Shown: positions 1 to 11,892 of the stretch, one piece after another
Layout: every line of letters begins with the position of its first letter
How positions within the stretch are numbered: position 1 is the stretch's first letter
Source: Epiperipatus broadwayi
Taxonomy: Eukaryota; Onychophora; Udeonychophora; Euonychophora; Peripatidae
NCBI GenBank assembly: GCA_028023455.1
Contig: JAQFVV010000017.1
Location: 1,922,501 to 1,986,500, forward strand
Direction of reading: 5' to 3'
DNA: 64,000 nt
The notes under the pieces: generated by a model
Told to the model about the DNA's origin: nothing
Database searches by the model: none
What the model saw: only the letters and a program-made list of their open reading frames with translations
Made by a program: the position numbers and the translations under genes

Positions 1-584
1 AATTATTTATTTCCTGTAGATTCTCCTGTATATTTTATTTCGTAATAGTATCCAATCTTTCTGTCTTATCATCTTTACTATTATTCATATTCCCCCCAAG
101 ATCTATTGGCCAAAACTAGAACTTAAATATAGTAATTAAATGAATAATTTTGTGAACTTCAACTAGCTATGATGGCAGTTGTTCTCTCATGTGATATATC
201 ATTAGGGATAAGGAAAAAGTTTGTTGAATTATATGTTAGTGTGAGGAGTTTTTAAAATAGAATTTTCATATTTATGTTAGAAAATTATTAAACATTTTAC
301 ATAATTAGACTTTTTCCAAATATGATGTATGTATAAAATGATTAGAGTTGTAATATTTGCTATAATTTGATTGAAATTCCTTTAGCATATGTTACGTATG
401 CTTTGTTTGCCATTTACTGTACTGCCCCCTCGATATAGTTCTTTTTAACATATATATTGTAATGGTACAGAGTAGAGATAAACATGGGGAGATAGGACAT
501 CATCCCCATGTTTACAAATATAAAATGCATATAAATGAATATAGAATACAGTGAATATGAGCATCTCGCAATAAAGAAGAATTA

Positions 585-2625
585 ACTGATTAACACTTAA
601 ATTGACCAATTTATTTATTGGTCCAATGAGATAAAACTCTGATATTTTAATTGGTCAGTTTACAAACTTACTGATAGAAATATATTTATCTCTTATTAAT
701 ATATTAATTTTAGTTTTGTTTGCAAAAAGTATATTAATTATTTGTAACGTTATGAAAGTAAACGAAAGTTTTTTTCAAAAATATATTTTTATTTGTAATT
801 ATAGAAATATTCAAAAGCGGAAAAATCAAAGAAAAGATTGTAGCAAATTACAAGCAATGTAAACGTCATTTAAATCCCTCCCATATTTTCGTTTTTAAAA
901 AAAGTTAAGAATTTTTTAGTAAAATCTTAGCGTTTTTCTAAAAATAATTATATTTTCAGCTTATTTTAACCAAAATACATTTTAATATGTAAATGAATGC
1001 CAGAAAAATATTCTAAAACATTAATCTTTGTTTGAAAATCAAATAAACAGCTTGGAGCAATCTAAACTCTTGACAAGATGTAAAATTGTTGCTACGACTG
1101 GTTTCTTTTTCAATTTACAATCGTGTAAAGTATACAATTTTTTAATAAAACCTTACTACTTTTGTAAAATAACTATATTTTTAGCAGATTTTATGAAAAT
1201 TATTTATAATATGTGCGAAAAATAAAAAAAACATTCTAAAACATATATTTTCATCAGTGAAAAATATTTATTGTCAGTCTCTTTTTTGACCAAATAATTT
1301 TCAGCCAATCAGAAATGAGTGGATGGCTCAACCAATCAGAATTGGCCTTCTTCTTTTGTTAACTTAAAACACTCCTAGTATTGATTTTTTACTTGTAAAA
1401 TAATTCAAGAGAGGGCAGCATCTTACGAAACTTTTTCTAAACTTTCGATTGACTATTTATATGTCACCATAGCTAAAAAATTGCCCGATTTAAAGCGATG
1501 CAAACCTCTGACACAATAATGCGTTGAATCCTATTGAAGCGTTAATAATTAAAAACTAAAAAAAAAAAAGATAATTCAAATTTATACCTGTTTTAAAAAA
1601 TAATTTCATAGATTTAAAGTGATTAACTATTTGATTTTCATTCATTAACGCTTTAACTGCCTGACTCGTAAAAAAACGAGAAGATTTGACGTCACTCTAA
1701 ATCGGCTACTTTTTATCCCACGTATACATATTATACGTCATTCGAAAGAAAATCAAAAGTTCTGTAAGATTGGTGCCCTCTTCAGAATTATTTTACAAGT
1801 AAAAAAATCAATAAAAATTACCATATATGTCAAACAAAACCAAAGCACCGCCTCCTCACCACCTTTTCTTGAATCTTATTGGCTGTCCAACTTCTGTCAG
1901 AAAGGGAAATGGCTGCCAAAAAGTAAAAAGTTACGTTCATTTTGATTTTTATTACGAAAATGATAAACGAATGTTTACAACATTTTAAACAATATTTGAA
2001 TTGAATTACAAATTATTATTGATAAAATAATACTAAAAATCAAATTATTTTAGAAAAATAGTTAAGATATTACCAAGAATTATTTATTTATTGCTACATA
2101 TTTATCATAACTTTAAAGTGAAAAAAAAATTATTACGTCAGCAATCTTTTTGGTTGGTCAAATAGCGGTTACTTTTATTTCACCGCAATTGAATATTTTT
2201 AAATTATAAATCAAATTTTATTTTTGAAAAGACTTTTGTTTACTTTCATAATCTGATAAATTAGTAATATACTTTTTACAAACGAAACTAACGTATTTAT
2301 ATTATTAAAAGTGATATATTTTAACAATAGATTTTGTTAAAGTTGTGAGTTGGCCAATTAAAAGTTTTGATTTTTAACTCATTCAGCCAATTATATAATC
2401 ATCGGTGAAAGGGTTAATTGACATTTAATTCATTAAGTTATTTTCTGTGAAATGACAAAAATTGGAAAATGGTTAAATCAACTTAAAATTATGTGAATGA
2501 AACTAAAACGAATATTATATTAAAAGATGAATATATTTTTACTGCTGATATTGTAATTGACCAATCAGAAGTTGTAAAACTTTAATTCACTTGGCCAATA
2601 AAAAAACTGTTGAGTTAATGATAAA
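585..2625. repeat. Old long inverted repeat (about 2 kb) with recurring CCAAT motifs
   Basis: Two degenerate arms, about 590-1440 and 1740-2610, are reverse complements. Anchors: TTTTTTACTTGTAAAATAATTC near 1384 pairs with AATTATTTTACAAGTAAAAAAA near 1787, and GAGAGGGCAGCATCTTAC pairs with GTAAGATTGGTGCCCTCTTC. ACGTTATGAAAGTAAACGAAAG near 747 pairs with the segment near 2235-2255, and GCAAAAAGTATATTA pairs with TAATATACTTTTTACAAA. Several CCAAT/ATTGG motifs lie in both arms (611, 631, 1303, 1333, 1880, 2353, 2385, 2558, 2595). The loop is about 300 bp. No coding potential was seen. This could be an ancient foldback element; no target duplication was found. Confidence 0.6.
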
Positions 2626-2649
2626 ATATTAGAAATATGCTTTAATAAT

Positions 2650-4860
2650 ATCACTGTTCTTATGATATACATATTACATATCTATAATTCATAACTATAG
2701 CTAAGCAAACTACAACTTTATCTAGGATGTAACTGATTACCATTAAATTAATAAATAAAATAAATCATTCAGTTAAAATAATAAGATCTCTAAACAATTC
2801 AAATATTTAATATTTATTAAAATGAAGATATGAAAATATCTTTGCAAAGTGAACTGGAAGTACAATTACTTTTCGTATTTTTAATAATGATATCTTTTTG
2901 GTATTATATTTTTACACCACACCAGGCCACTTGATGATGTTATATACAGTTTAAAACACAAATATAACGTTACCTGGCCAGCCTTTTTGTATTGTCCGAT
3001 TTCTGGTATTATATTTATATAAAAAAAAAAACCTAAATTAATTTATCTACTTATTTTTTATTGGAAACGAACAAGTTTTTTTTGGTCTTTGCTTTTAGAA
3101 ACACACTTTTATTTTAATAACCTTACTGTGCTGGACTTTTTGGTCTTTATTGTCTGATTTCAGGTATTATTTTGAGATTACCCAAAAAAATTACATGTAT
3201 CATTTAATTGCTGTACTTATTTGTGATTTGAAAACAAACAAGTTCTTTTGGACAACTTGTGAAAGATGGTATCGGCAAGCGCATCAATGTGCAGGAAGGG
3301 GGAATGATGGTTTAGCCGATCGTACAAAATGCATTGACTTGAAACGACTTGTGAAATATGGAAGGGTCAGGGAGGGGGACTATGTCAGCACGTAGTGCTG
3401 GAATGTGGGGGGAGGGCAATGGTTTTGCCAATCCGAAGGATTGTCCAAAAGATACAATAGTCTAAGCAAATCAACCTTACGATTTTCAAACGAGCTACAG
3501 CCTCAGCCATTTTATTTCTTTTGTCTGTGTTCTCATGCAAATTTGAGTTTTCATGTGACTTCTGTGCAATGGTACTTGTCCCTACCCTTTTCCAATTGTT
3601 AAAAACCTCGCGAGTTATGTATGGAAGCGCAGTGTGATGGGCTTAAAATTATTACTATGTAATACTACATCAGGTAAGGTATAAGATCATTACTTGGAAT
3701 GAACATTTCAAGAGTTATGGCCAGTTGATTTCTATACACCCTCACATGATAAGATAGCAATCTATGAATATGTGAAGTGTGCACATTTGCGAAGTTTTAT
3801 GAAGTACATTAGCGTGTCATAATATTGGTGTTCAACAACATCTAGACTTGCAATGGCTAATATAAACAGAACTGTTCTATAGGCCGTAAGTTTTTCTGTG
3901 TAAATGGGATTTTTATGTGTTTTTACACATAAAAAGCACCACCAAGTAGGTGGTATTGTCTAAAAATAGAGTACCATTTTTTTTAATGTAGTATTAGCCG
4001 TTTACTTGTTTTCTAGCTAGAAACTCATAATCGATCCGTAATTCACACTATGATGTTAATCTGAGCAAAACAAAATATTTAATTTTTTTCATGTAAGAAA
4101 ATTTAATTTTTTTCTCTAGCTAAATAACTAATTGTCAAACTATATAATAAAAAGATCTAATATGACTTAGTTATTACTAAGTGTTAAAAAATAAAATTAT
4201 ACTGGAGGTAAATATATTTTATTGAACAAAAATAAGGGAAATTATTATTTTTTAAATAAAAAACATAAACCAGGTTTCTGTGAACTAAAAATAGCAAAAG
4301 GATGTTTAAATAAAGAATGTTTTAACAAGAAGATGCAAATGGGATGTAAGAGTTTTGTTAGTTGTGTTATTTAAAATTGAGCTACTTTGGCTGGTTCTAA
4401 TAAAATATTTAAGTTATGTGACAATAAACAATGTAAGTAAGAAAATTTAAAATATTGCATTATATATATATAAATTATAGTTTTTCATAATGGACAATAC
4501 ACGTAAAAAATTAAATATTAGTGCAAATATTTTTTCATTGATGGAATATAATTTTGATAATGAAAAACATGAATACCTTTCATGCATGAGACATTTTCTA
4601 TGAGTTTTCAAACAAACAAGGATTAAGTTCTAATGAAAAGTGAAGCATTTCAAAATCATATTCTGGATGTACATACCATTTGGTAAGTAACATATTTAAA
4701 TTTTTATATAATGTCGGAGCTGGCCCGAGGATGGGAGGGAAGCAATGCAAAATTTGTCTTATTTGCAGATATTTTCTATCTGTACTAGTATTTTCGCAGG
4801 ATTGTCCAAAAAAATAATATGAAAACTTTTGGAAAAAATAATTTAAAATTTACTAAATAA
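2650..4860. other. No gene recognised; local GC-richer island at 3230-3650
   Basis: Most of this stretch is AT-rich noncoding sequence. Between about 3230 and 3650 the base composition is clearly richer in G and C, with short ORFs that look like no family I know and a CCTCGCGAGTT at 3606. A perfect 11 bp hairpin with a TTTT loop lies at 3910-3935 (TTTTTATGTGT / ACACATAAAAA). The island could be an old element remnant or an unrecognised exon or promoter; nothing here decides which. Confidence 0.4.
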
Positions 4861-4865
4861 ACATT

Positions 4866-5024
4866 TAAATAACTAGAGGGATTTGAACTTAGGATTTTTT
4901 TGTCTATATTCATCTTCTGCTCCATCTCAAGTAACCGACCCACTAATCTGCATAATTGTTTGAGATGGAGTAGAGGATGAATATAGACCGAAAAATCTGA
5001 AGTTCATATTCCTGTAGTTACTTA
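4866..5024. repeat. Short inverted repeat with a box-B-like GTTCAAATCC
   Basis: Arms of about 60 bp (4866-4926 and 4963-5023) are reverse complements with scattered mismatches; both contain the GTCTATATTCATC segment. On the minus strand one arm ends in AAGTTCAAATCCC, which resembles a tRNA B box, and the centre holds TAGTGGGTCGGTTAC. A tRNA-derived origin is possible but not shown, and no target duplication was seen. Confidence 0.55.
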
Positions 5025-5039
5025 TATAGAAAACATTCA

Positions 5040-5944
5040 GTACACTGAATGAATAGGTTAAATCAATAAATATTTTTGTTTTAAGATTTTATTTAATTAT
5101 TGTTTCAAAAGTTTTTTTTAAAACATTAATGTTTTATTTTAGCCTGTGTTTTATTCTTCGCTTATTTTATAGAAATAAATTAATAAAAGACGTACAGTAT
5201 TTACTGAACATGTTAAATTACTAAACCCATATTTTCAAGTTTTTCTTGCAAAAGCACTGGCGAAAATGTCTTTTAATTTACAAATTTTATTTCATACAAT
5301 TGGGGGGGGGGGGTATTAAAATTTTCCTACCACAAAGGTACATCTTAGTCATGCGGGCACCTGATTACAAGCAAATATGTAGCTTTTAATTTATCTTATA
5401 AATGGTTTTAGAAATAATGCCAAAGATTCTCAATAAATCATGAGGATAAGATCTGTTGTAAATTATAGCCAATTATCATTTGTGTATTTAACTTAAGATA
5501 TGTGATATTAAAGCACCATACTGGAGGCAGATTGAACACAACAATTCAATGATTTGAGGTATTTTAATTTATTTTATTCAAATGAAAATTGATCCTGGTA
5601 TCTCTAGTTTTGAGTTGGTAATCTTTTTAATTTTTTAAGATTATTTTTTTTTGTATGCAGTTAAAATCGCTTGAAAATTTCACTAGCATATTTTTAAACT
5701 CTTTATACTAACATTAGCCAAGACATTCATTTTCAAATTTCAGAAAAGATTCATTTTCACAAAGTGTGTGTGGGGGGGGGGGGTTATTGGCTAATAAAAT
5801 CTGTTCTTATTATGAATCTTCCAGTTTCTCCAAGCCTCTTCAGATTCCAAAGAAAGATCAGTGTAATTTTTTTTAGATATAATAAATATCTCCATACTCA
5901 CCATTCTTTTTAAATACATATAAATAAAGATATAATAAAAAACA
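5040..5944. other. No gene recognised
   Basis: AT-rich sequence with two poly-G tracts (about 5302-5312 and 5768-5782) and no coding signal. Nothing else was supported. Confidence 0.5.
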
Positions 5945-5992
5945 AATGATTCTGTGCTTAACCAGCACTCATCAGTTAGCCCAGGTCAGAGT
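5945..5992 (-). ncRNA. Degenerate hammerhead ribozyme relic
   Basis: Read on the minus strand, this has CTGATGA (complement of 5969-5975) followed by a perfect stem II, GTGC / GCAC with loop TGGTTAA. That closely matches the family B hammerheads, which have GTG-TGGTTTA-CAC. The expected GAAA after stem II reads AGAA and the stem III/stem I side has diverged, so it is probably inactive. Confidence 0.5.
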
Positions 5993-6646
5993 AATTTTTA
6001 TTCAAACTCATTATTTTATCATAAGCTAAATGATAACTTTTATGATATAGCTTCAGGATTGAGATGCTAAATTAAATTAAGAGAGTTGAAAATAATACCA
6101 ATGTATTTACCAATGATGGTGAACGGTTATTATTAGTTCTCTGTTGCATGTTTTGTAGGTTATTATTATCAAAAGTAATCCCCACCCCCTTCCCTTTTTC
6201 TTTAATTATTTTAGGGGTTTTTTTTTGTATTAATTATTCTTTAATTTCACCCTTCTTGGTTTGATTTAATTTTTAGTTTTGAATGTCCATTTGTACCTAA
6301 TCTTTTAAAATGAATTTGGTACATTCGTTAATATATGAAGAAATGTCCTCAATTATATCATCATCATTTTCAATCATTGATTCACTGCATGATGAAAGTA
6401 TTTCTAAGTTTCTCTGATGTCTAGATGTACTTCTCCACATCACACCAGCAAACTTCCTTATTTCATCCTTCATTTTACATGTGATCTATTTATAAAATAT
6501 ATAGGCGCTATTGCACCTAAACGCAAAGCTATTTTATACTTAAAAAAAAATAAAATTATACTATTCTGCGAGCACTTTCAAGAGATGTGCTCTCATCTTC
6601 ATAGCTCTAAGTGAATTAATTATATGCAATTATGCAAAGTTCAAGG

Positions 6647-7380
6647 TTAATTGCTCCATTTTCTTGATATCGTGAAACATGTGTCCTTGCAGTTGATGGC
6701 GTTGCAATCCATTGCTATGAAGCACGCCCCCTTCACTTTCCTTTTTAAATCGTGCCTTTCTTTGCAGACCAGGCTGACATCTTGAGGTTCACATGGGTGT
6801 CCTGTTATTTTTTGATGTATTGCAAAAATTGAATAACGTGATGGATCTGATTGAGCTTTAATATATGCGTATTTATGTTGCTGTAATCTGGTTTCTATTG
6901 CTGCCTTGGTCTCCCCATAATATGAGGATTTACAATTTGCATGAGTGCATGCAATGTTATAAACGGCTTGAGGTGTTTGAGACAGTGCTAATTTGTTTTT
7001 AGTGTTGTCAAGCAATCTGTTAGAACTGGGGGGCGTACAGAAAGTTAGTTGAAACTGTGTGTTAAATATTTCATAAATTTTTTTATGTAAATTAGGAATG
7101 TATGGCAGCAGCAGCCTGTGTGTATGCGCATTGGGTATATTGTTGGTTACTTTATTATTAAACTGTATGATCTTTCTGTCAATCAGCCTGTGTTTGAACC
7201 CCATCCTCAGTAAGTCTTCTCTGTATAATATTAAATTTGTCTTCCTGTCGGCATCCAACTTACACAGCTGTTGGTTCCTGTGCAGAAAAGATGTGAACCC
7301 AGCTAATTTATGGTTGGTGGTGTGATGGAACTGGGTTGGATATGGCCTCTTACTTCAACTGGTTTCATAAACATTTTGTA
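6647..7380 (-). pseudogene. PLE-1 ORF C-terminus: end of RT region plus GIY-YIG endonuclease
   Basis: An open frame of 203 codons (7258-6647) continues upstream, with one stop, into VYETS and YPTQFHHTTNHKLAGF, typical of the conserved region after the RT fingers/palm in Penelope RTs. The open part has LLPYIPNLHKKIYEIF (linker), then VYNIACTHANCKSSYYGET (the GIY and YIG-type strands with the Cys/His cluster of PLE linkers), ETRLQQHKY (with the conserved Arg) and a C-terminal tail ending SRKWSN. The protein would nick DNA for target-primed insertion. The 5' part of the ORF, including the catalytic YADD-type RT motif, is absent, so this is a 5'-truncated copy. The family call is firm; activity is not expected. 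Confidence 0.85.
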
Positions 7381-7529
7381 TGTCAAGTGTGTGTGTTAAC
7401 ATTGAACCAACAAATCTAGATATTTTACTTGCTTGTTATAGTTTATAGTTGCCAACACTGATGTCATTAATGAAATCAAAAATGAACTCCAGAACAGCTC
7501 TCTTTTGACTTTAAACATGGAATGGGAAG

Positions 7530-7847
7530 ATGTTAACAAGCATCCTCATATTATGGGGAGACCAAGGCAGCATAGAAACCAGATTACAACAACATAAATA
7601 TGCGTATATTAAAGCTCAATCAGATCCATCACGTTATTCAATTTTTGCAATCCATCAAAAAATAACAGGACACCCGTGTGAACCTCAAGATGTCATCCTG
7701 GTCTGCAAAGAAAGGCATGATTTAAAAAGGAAAGTGAAGGAGGCCTGCTTCATAGCGATGGATTGCAATGCCTTCAACCGCAAGGACACATGTTTCACAA
7801 TATATGGAGCAATTAACCTTGAAATTTGCATAATTGCACATAATTAA
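7530..7847 (+). pseudogene. PLE-1 second copy: GIY-YIG domain fragment, opposite strand
   Basis: This + strand frame contains IETRLQQHKYAYIKAQSDPSRYSIFAIHQ and continues to CNAFNRKDTCFTIY. It is almost identical to the minus-strand copy but starts just inside the GIY-YIG domain, so the leading VYNIAC strand is not in this frame. With its neighbour it forms the inverted pair that makes up PLE-1. It is a truncated endonuclease fragment with no independent function. Confidence 0.8.
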
Positions 7848-7854
7848 TTCACTT

Positions 7855-7905
7855 AGAACTATGAAGATGAGAGCACGTCTCTTGAAAGCGCTCGCAGAAT
7901 AGTAT
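7855..7905 (+). ncRNA. Hammerhead-like motif at the PLE-1 end (degenerate candidate)
   Basis: The order is GATGA, a GAG/CTC stem, TT, GAAA (7884-7887), then palindromic AGCGCT. This echoes the minimal hammerheads of PLEs, in which a very short palindromic stem III follows GAAA. The first two core bases (CT) read AA, so the core is not canonical. The same arrangement occurs in the minus arm at about 6562-6612. Confidence 0.35.
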
Positions 7906-10299
7906 AATTTTATTTTGTTTTAAGTATAAAATAGATTTGCATTCAGGTGCAATAGCGCCTATATATTTTACAAGTATTTTATTCGCACGCAAAGTTTTTG
8001 TGTTAGATTTGAATTACAATGTGATCTATTTCTAAATCTTGTACAATCTCTTGGGTTTCAGTTTAAGTCTTCAACTGTTCATCTATTATCCTTTCTAGAA
8101 ATTTATCCAGCTAGCTTCACTTCAGTCTCTTAATGATGTGAAAAATGTTTTTTCAGCCATGTATTTAGTTTTGGATTCCTTTTTGTTACTCCTAACATAT
8201 ATCTCTGCATATTTTGTTGAGTAGTCTGAAGTCTTCTATTAAGTGTCCAAGTCATAGCGTATTCTTTTCAAATACATACTCGTATTTACTTTTAATATTA
8301 ATTCTATCAAAAGTATTCTATCCAAGTTTATTTCTTTACTTAATTTCATCTATTATGTTTCCATCTGCATTATTAATTTGACCAAGGTATTCGTAGTTAT
8401 TAACTTCTTCTAACTCATCATTATCAATCTTTATTTTCTTTTTTTGAGAAAATGCATTGAACATTATTTAATCTTTTTAATCTTTACTTTCAATCCTACT
8501 TTCATCTGATAACTCTTGCAATATTTGTTGAAGCTCTGAAGCATTATTTGTAAAAAACAAAACAGCCACATCATCTGCAAAAATCTAGATAATTTAAATA
8601 ATCTTTATTTAATTTTACTCCCTAGACTTCCTATTATAATTCATAAAAGTTTTCTAGTAGAAAAGTTTTGGAGATATGGAATCAACCTTTTTAACATCCT
8701 CATCATCAGTGTCCTCATGTAAAGTAATGACTGATAATGCATTTTGATAAATGGATTTTTAGAATATGTCAATATTATGGAATATGTCTTGATGATTCAA
8801 TGCTTTAATCACTGTAGAAATGCTTATAGAATCAAATGTCTTTTCATAATCTCCAAATCCAAAGCATAATGACAAATCATATTCAACTTCTCTCAATATT
8901 TGAATGGTATCCAAAGTTCCTGTAGATGAATTGTAATTGTTTTCGTAAAAAAAATTGTATACAACTTAAAAAACTAATAGATCCAAAATTTATAATATCT
9001 TTAAATATTAATCATCTGATATATATTCATTATTTAGACATTTAGTATATTTCTTTGCCCATTTTTTTTTATTTCTTCACCTGCTTTTTTAAGATATCAG
9101 TTATAAATCAATCCTTATCTGGAGCTTTTCCTTTCTTCATAGATTTAATCGCATGTTTTCCTTCTTCCATTAGCAACCTGTCAATTCAAAAGATGTAATA
9201 ATTGTAGATGTTTAGTTTTTGTTATTTTATTCTTTATCCTTTTCAGACAAAAAGACACCATGTTGACTTTTTAACAAATTGATTTGAGCCAATTTTGACA
9301 ATAACAATATTCAATAGTATAAAATATATTTCATATTTTGCATTTATATATTAGATAGTATGAACAGGTATGCTTGCCTGCAAGTATTATACCATGAAAG
9401 AGATAAAATCTAAACGCATTGTTCTTTAGAATTTTTAAGCTTTTTTTAAAGGGAGGAGGGCAGAGATTTAAACAAAGTGGCTCTTCATATTAGAAAGTTT
9501 GCTAATCTGGTTTATTCAAAAGCTTTTTGTACATCCGTATAAAAATCCTCTATTACTTGATTACAATGAAAACTTGTTGGAGTATAAATCTGAATAATAT
9601 GCATTTGATATCCTTGCCACTCTGGGTCATACACCATCAATTTCTACAATGCTGTTCTTCCTTTTTTTATATAATGAATCCCATTCCATTTGTAATTGTA
9701 TTATTTGTGTATTAGTAGTACATTTTAAATCAGTTGTCTCTTCAATTTTTTTTCTAACTACATCCCATTTAATATTAGACCATTCTTCCAATTCATGCAG
9801 TCTTTCTTTATTTGAAAGTGATATATAATTGTATATTTCTGAATAAAATTATCATTGAATGACAGTCTGAGACCATCATTACCCTCCTTTTCAGTCACCA
9901 ACTGCTGTCTTGGTTGGAGATTTTAAAGGGTTCTGAGAATAATGGTCATAATTTACTTTTCTCTGCCATGATTGTAAATATCTTTTTTTTAAAAAAAAAT
10001 TAATTCATGCACACTTATTTTATGCCTTCAAAAAAGAATCAACTGGTGATTCAGTTAAGAGGAGAAAGTTCATGTTTCTTTTTGATCTTAAACTCAAAGA
10101 TAAAAAAATCATTAAGCAGCCTATCCATATTTGATACTATATAAATAACGGCACTCACAACAAGAACACGTGCTGTGGGCATTATGAATTTGCCCTGTTA
10201 GTTTCTGTGAGATCTCAAAGAGGAATCACACATCGCCTTTTATTTAACAGCAAACTCCTTTCTGCTGCTTTAATTTCCTCTGCCTTTTTTAATGGTTGT

Positions 10300-11307
10300 T
10301 TATCATTACTTTAGTTAAAATTATTTTTAAGTAATAGAGAGATCTTAGCTCATAATTGTAATAATATGTCTATTGTAAGCAGTAATTTAAAATTTCCTCC
10401 TAACCAAATATTTGAATTTAGTTTTTTGCTTCTTAGTAAGACGCTAGGTCTCTAATGATAACTCCCATAACTTTTTGCCAAAAAAAAAAAAAAAAGTCGT
10501 TGAATTTTCTTTTTAATGATAATATATTTTTGTATATTTATAAATGTGAAAGTTCACATTTGTGTTATTTTTTTATCTAGCATTTTAAAGTTTACTTTTC
10601 TGAATTGAATATTTTGATTACTAATTATTTAATAATATTAATTATAAATGAGATACTTGCAGAAGAAAGCTAAAAGATTTGAAAGCTTAAATGGACATTG
10701 GAAATTACTACATATGGAACTAATACATCCACTCACTGGAATGTTGTTATATACTATCGATCTTTCTGTGTTGGGTTTTTGATTGCTGTTTTATTTAAAG
10801 TTTAAAATATTTTCTTTGGTTTTTTTTTTGGTTATGATAACAATAGCTTTTATGTTATTTCAAAATGGATTTTGAAATTCTACTAAATAATAATTACAAA
10901 ACTTAAGATTTTTATTTCATTAATCTTCATTGCATATGACTAAGAGAATAATCAATGCCATTATTTATCTATTTCAAAGGTTAACATTTAATGTAAATTG
11001 CCAATGTCTTGAACTTACACATGTTTATTCTAATTTGTTGAATTCTTATATATTTATATTTGTTGGATTCTTATATATATATTTGTAAATAAATTAATAA
11101 AACCAATTTACAATTAAATTTCTAGCCAAAAGTAAATTACAAGTCTACTATCATTCGTTTCCCTGACAAGACAGACATTTCAAATGCAAGGCAATATAAT
11201 CCAAATGTATATTATTCTATCTTTCTATAATTCCAATTCAGCATTACAATTGGCTTTAATATCAGATGTATTTATAATTTAAGTTAACTTCAACTTCATA
11301 CATTTTC
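10300..11307. other. No gene recognised
   Basis: AT-rich noncoding sequence with a poly-A tract near 10480-10494. No coding frame or repeat was supported. Confidence 0.5.
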
Positions 11308-11320
11308 AATAAGAGATTGT

Positions 11321-11679
11321 GAGATATTATTTCATATAGCGCTATGTTTTTTTATGTAATAGTAATATTAGCGATTAAGCCAATGCACATGCGCTTTAAA
11401 GATAAATTATAAATGAATACTCAATTTTTCCAGACACGAGATATAGTATTTTAGAAAGAATGGAATGAATCCACCCATTCTTTCTACCCAAATGTTTATG
11501 TATGGGCAAATCTTAAGTATGTGGAATTTGCCCATACATAAACATTTGGTTCGAAAGAATGGGTGGATTCATTCCATTCTTTCTAAAATACTATATCTCG
11601 TGTCTGGAAAAATTGAGTATTCATTTATAATTTATCTTTTAGCACATGTGCATTGGCTTAATCACTAATATTACTATTA
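11321..11679. mobile_element. Hairpin element P1: near-perfect palindrome, one-sided tail, 13 bp target duplication
   Basis: Arms of about 150 bp (from about 11354 and back from 11679) pair almost perfectly across a small centre near 11512-11525. The matched segments include TAGTAATATTAGCGATTAAGCC, CAGACACGAGATATAG and GAATGGAATGAATCCACCC. The left end has an unpaired tail of roughly 33 bp (11321-11353). AATAAGAGATTGT flanks the insertion at 11308-11320 and 11680-11692, exactly duplicated. No coding content. The high arm identity suggests a recent origin or gene conversion. Confidence 0.85.
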
Positions 11680-11849
11680 AATAAGAGATTGTTTAATTCT
11701 TCTATAAAAAATAGCTTTAGCCTAGTCAAATATAATCTTCTGGCCTGTATTTCTTTCATGAATATATAATGCAGAAAGAACTTCATGAAATAAATATAGG
11801 CTATAAGATTATATTCCAAAGGGCATCTTTTTTGAAAAGAAGAGACAAA

Positions 11850-11892
11850 ATCGAAGAAGGCTCTTTAAATATCGAAGAAGGCTCTTTAAATC
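11850..11892 (+). repeat. Two-copy 21 bp tandem repeat
   Basis: ATCGAAGAAGGCTCTTTAAAT occurs twice back to back. Confidence 0.8.

Larger units (their letters stand above)
6492..8018. mobile_element. Penelope-like element PLE-1: inverted pair of 3' ends
   Basis: A minus-strand copy (6492 to about 7440) and a shorter plus-strand copy (about 7530-8018) of one PLE lie head to head, each with a GIY-YIG coding end. The insertion is flanked by ATGTGATCTATTT at 6479-6491 and 8019-8031. The uninterrupted target (CATGTGGTCTATTTCTGGG-like) is visible in the RTE fragment near 23720 and in the copy at 57540-60745. The plus arm ends in an extra tail (about 7970-8018) that the minus arm lacks. Partial inverted copies with a one-sided tail are known for PLEs. 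Confidence 0.88.
6357..10290 (-). mobile_element. RTE-like non-LTR retrotransposon, minus copy 1, decayed and interrupted
   Basis: Read on the minus strand, this matches the near-complete RTE element at 57540-60745. The 5' leader is at about 10020-10285, endonuclease remnants at about 9520-9900, the RT GKAP region near 9120-9180, RT C-terminal segments at 8040-8960 and the 3' end at 6357-6490. Many stops and frameshifts are present, and the region between RT and endonuclease is shortened. A Penelope-like element (6492-8018) splits its 3' end and duplicated 13 bp of it. It is a dead copy; extent is by eye. Confidence 0.75.

Noticed and set aside
3150-3602. Two short ORFs in the GC-richer island
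   Set aside because: No recognisable domain, no paired splice sites that would link them, and no support beyond frame length.
11465-11668. 67-codon ORF across the palindrome P1
   Set aside because: It runs straight through both arms and the centre of a palindromic insertion, so the frame is a by-product of the repeat; no protein family resemblance.
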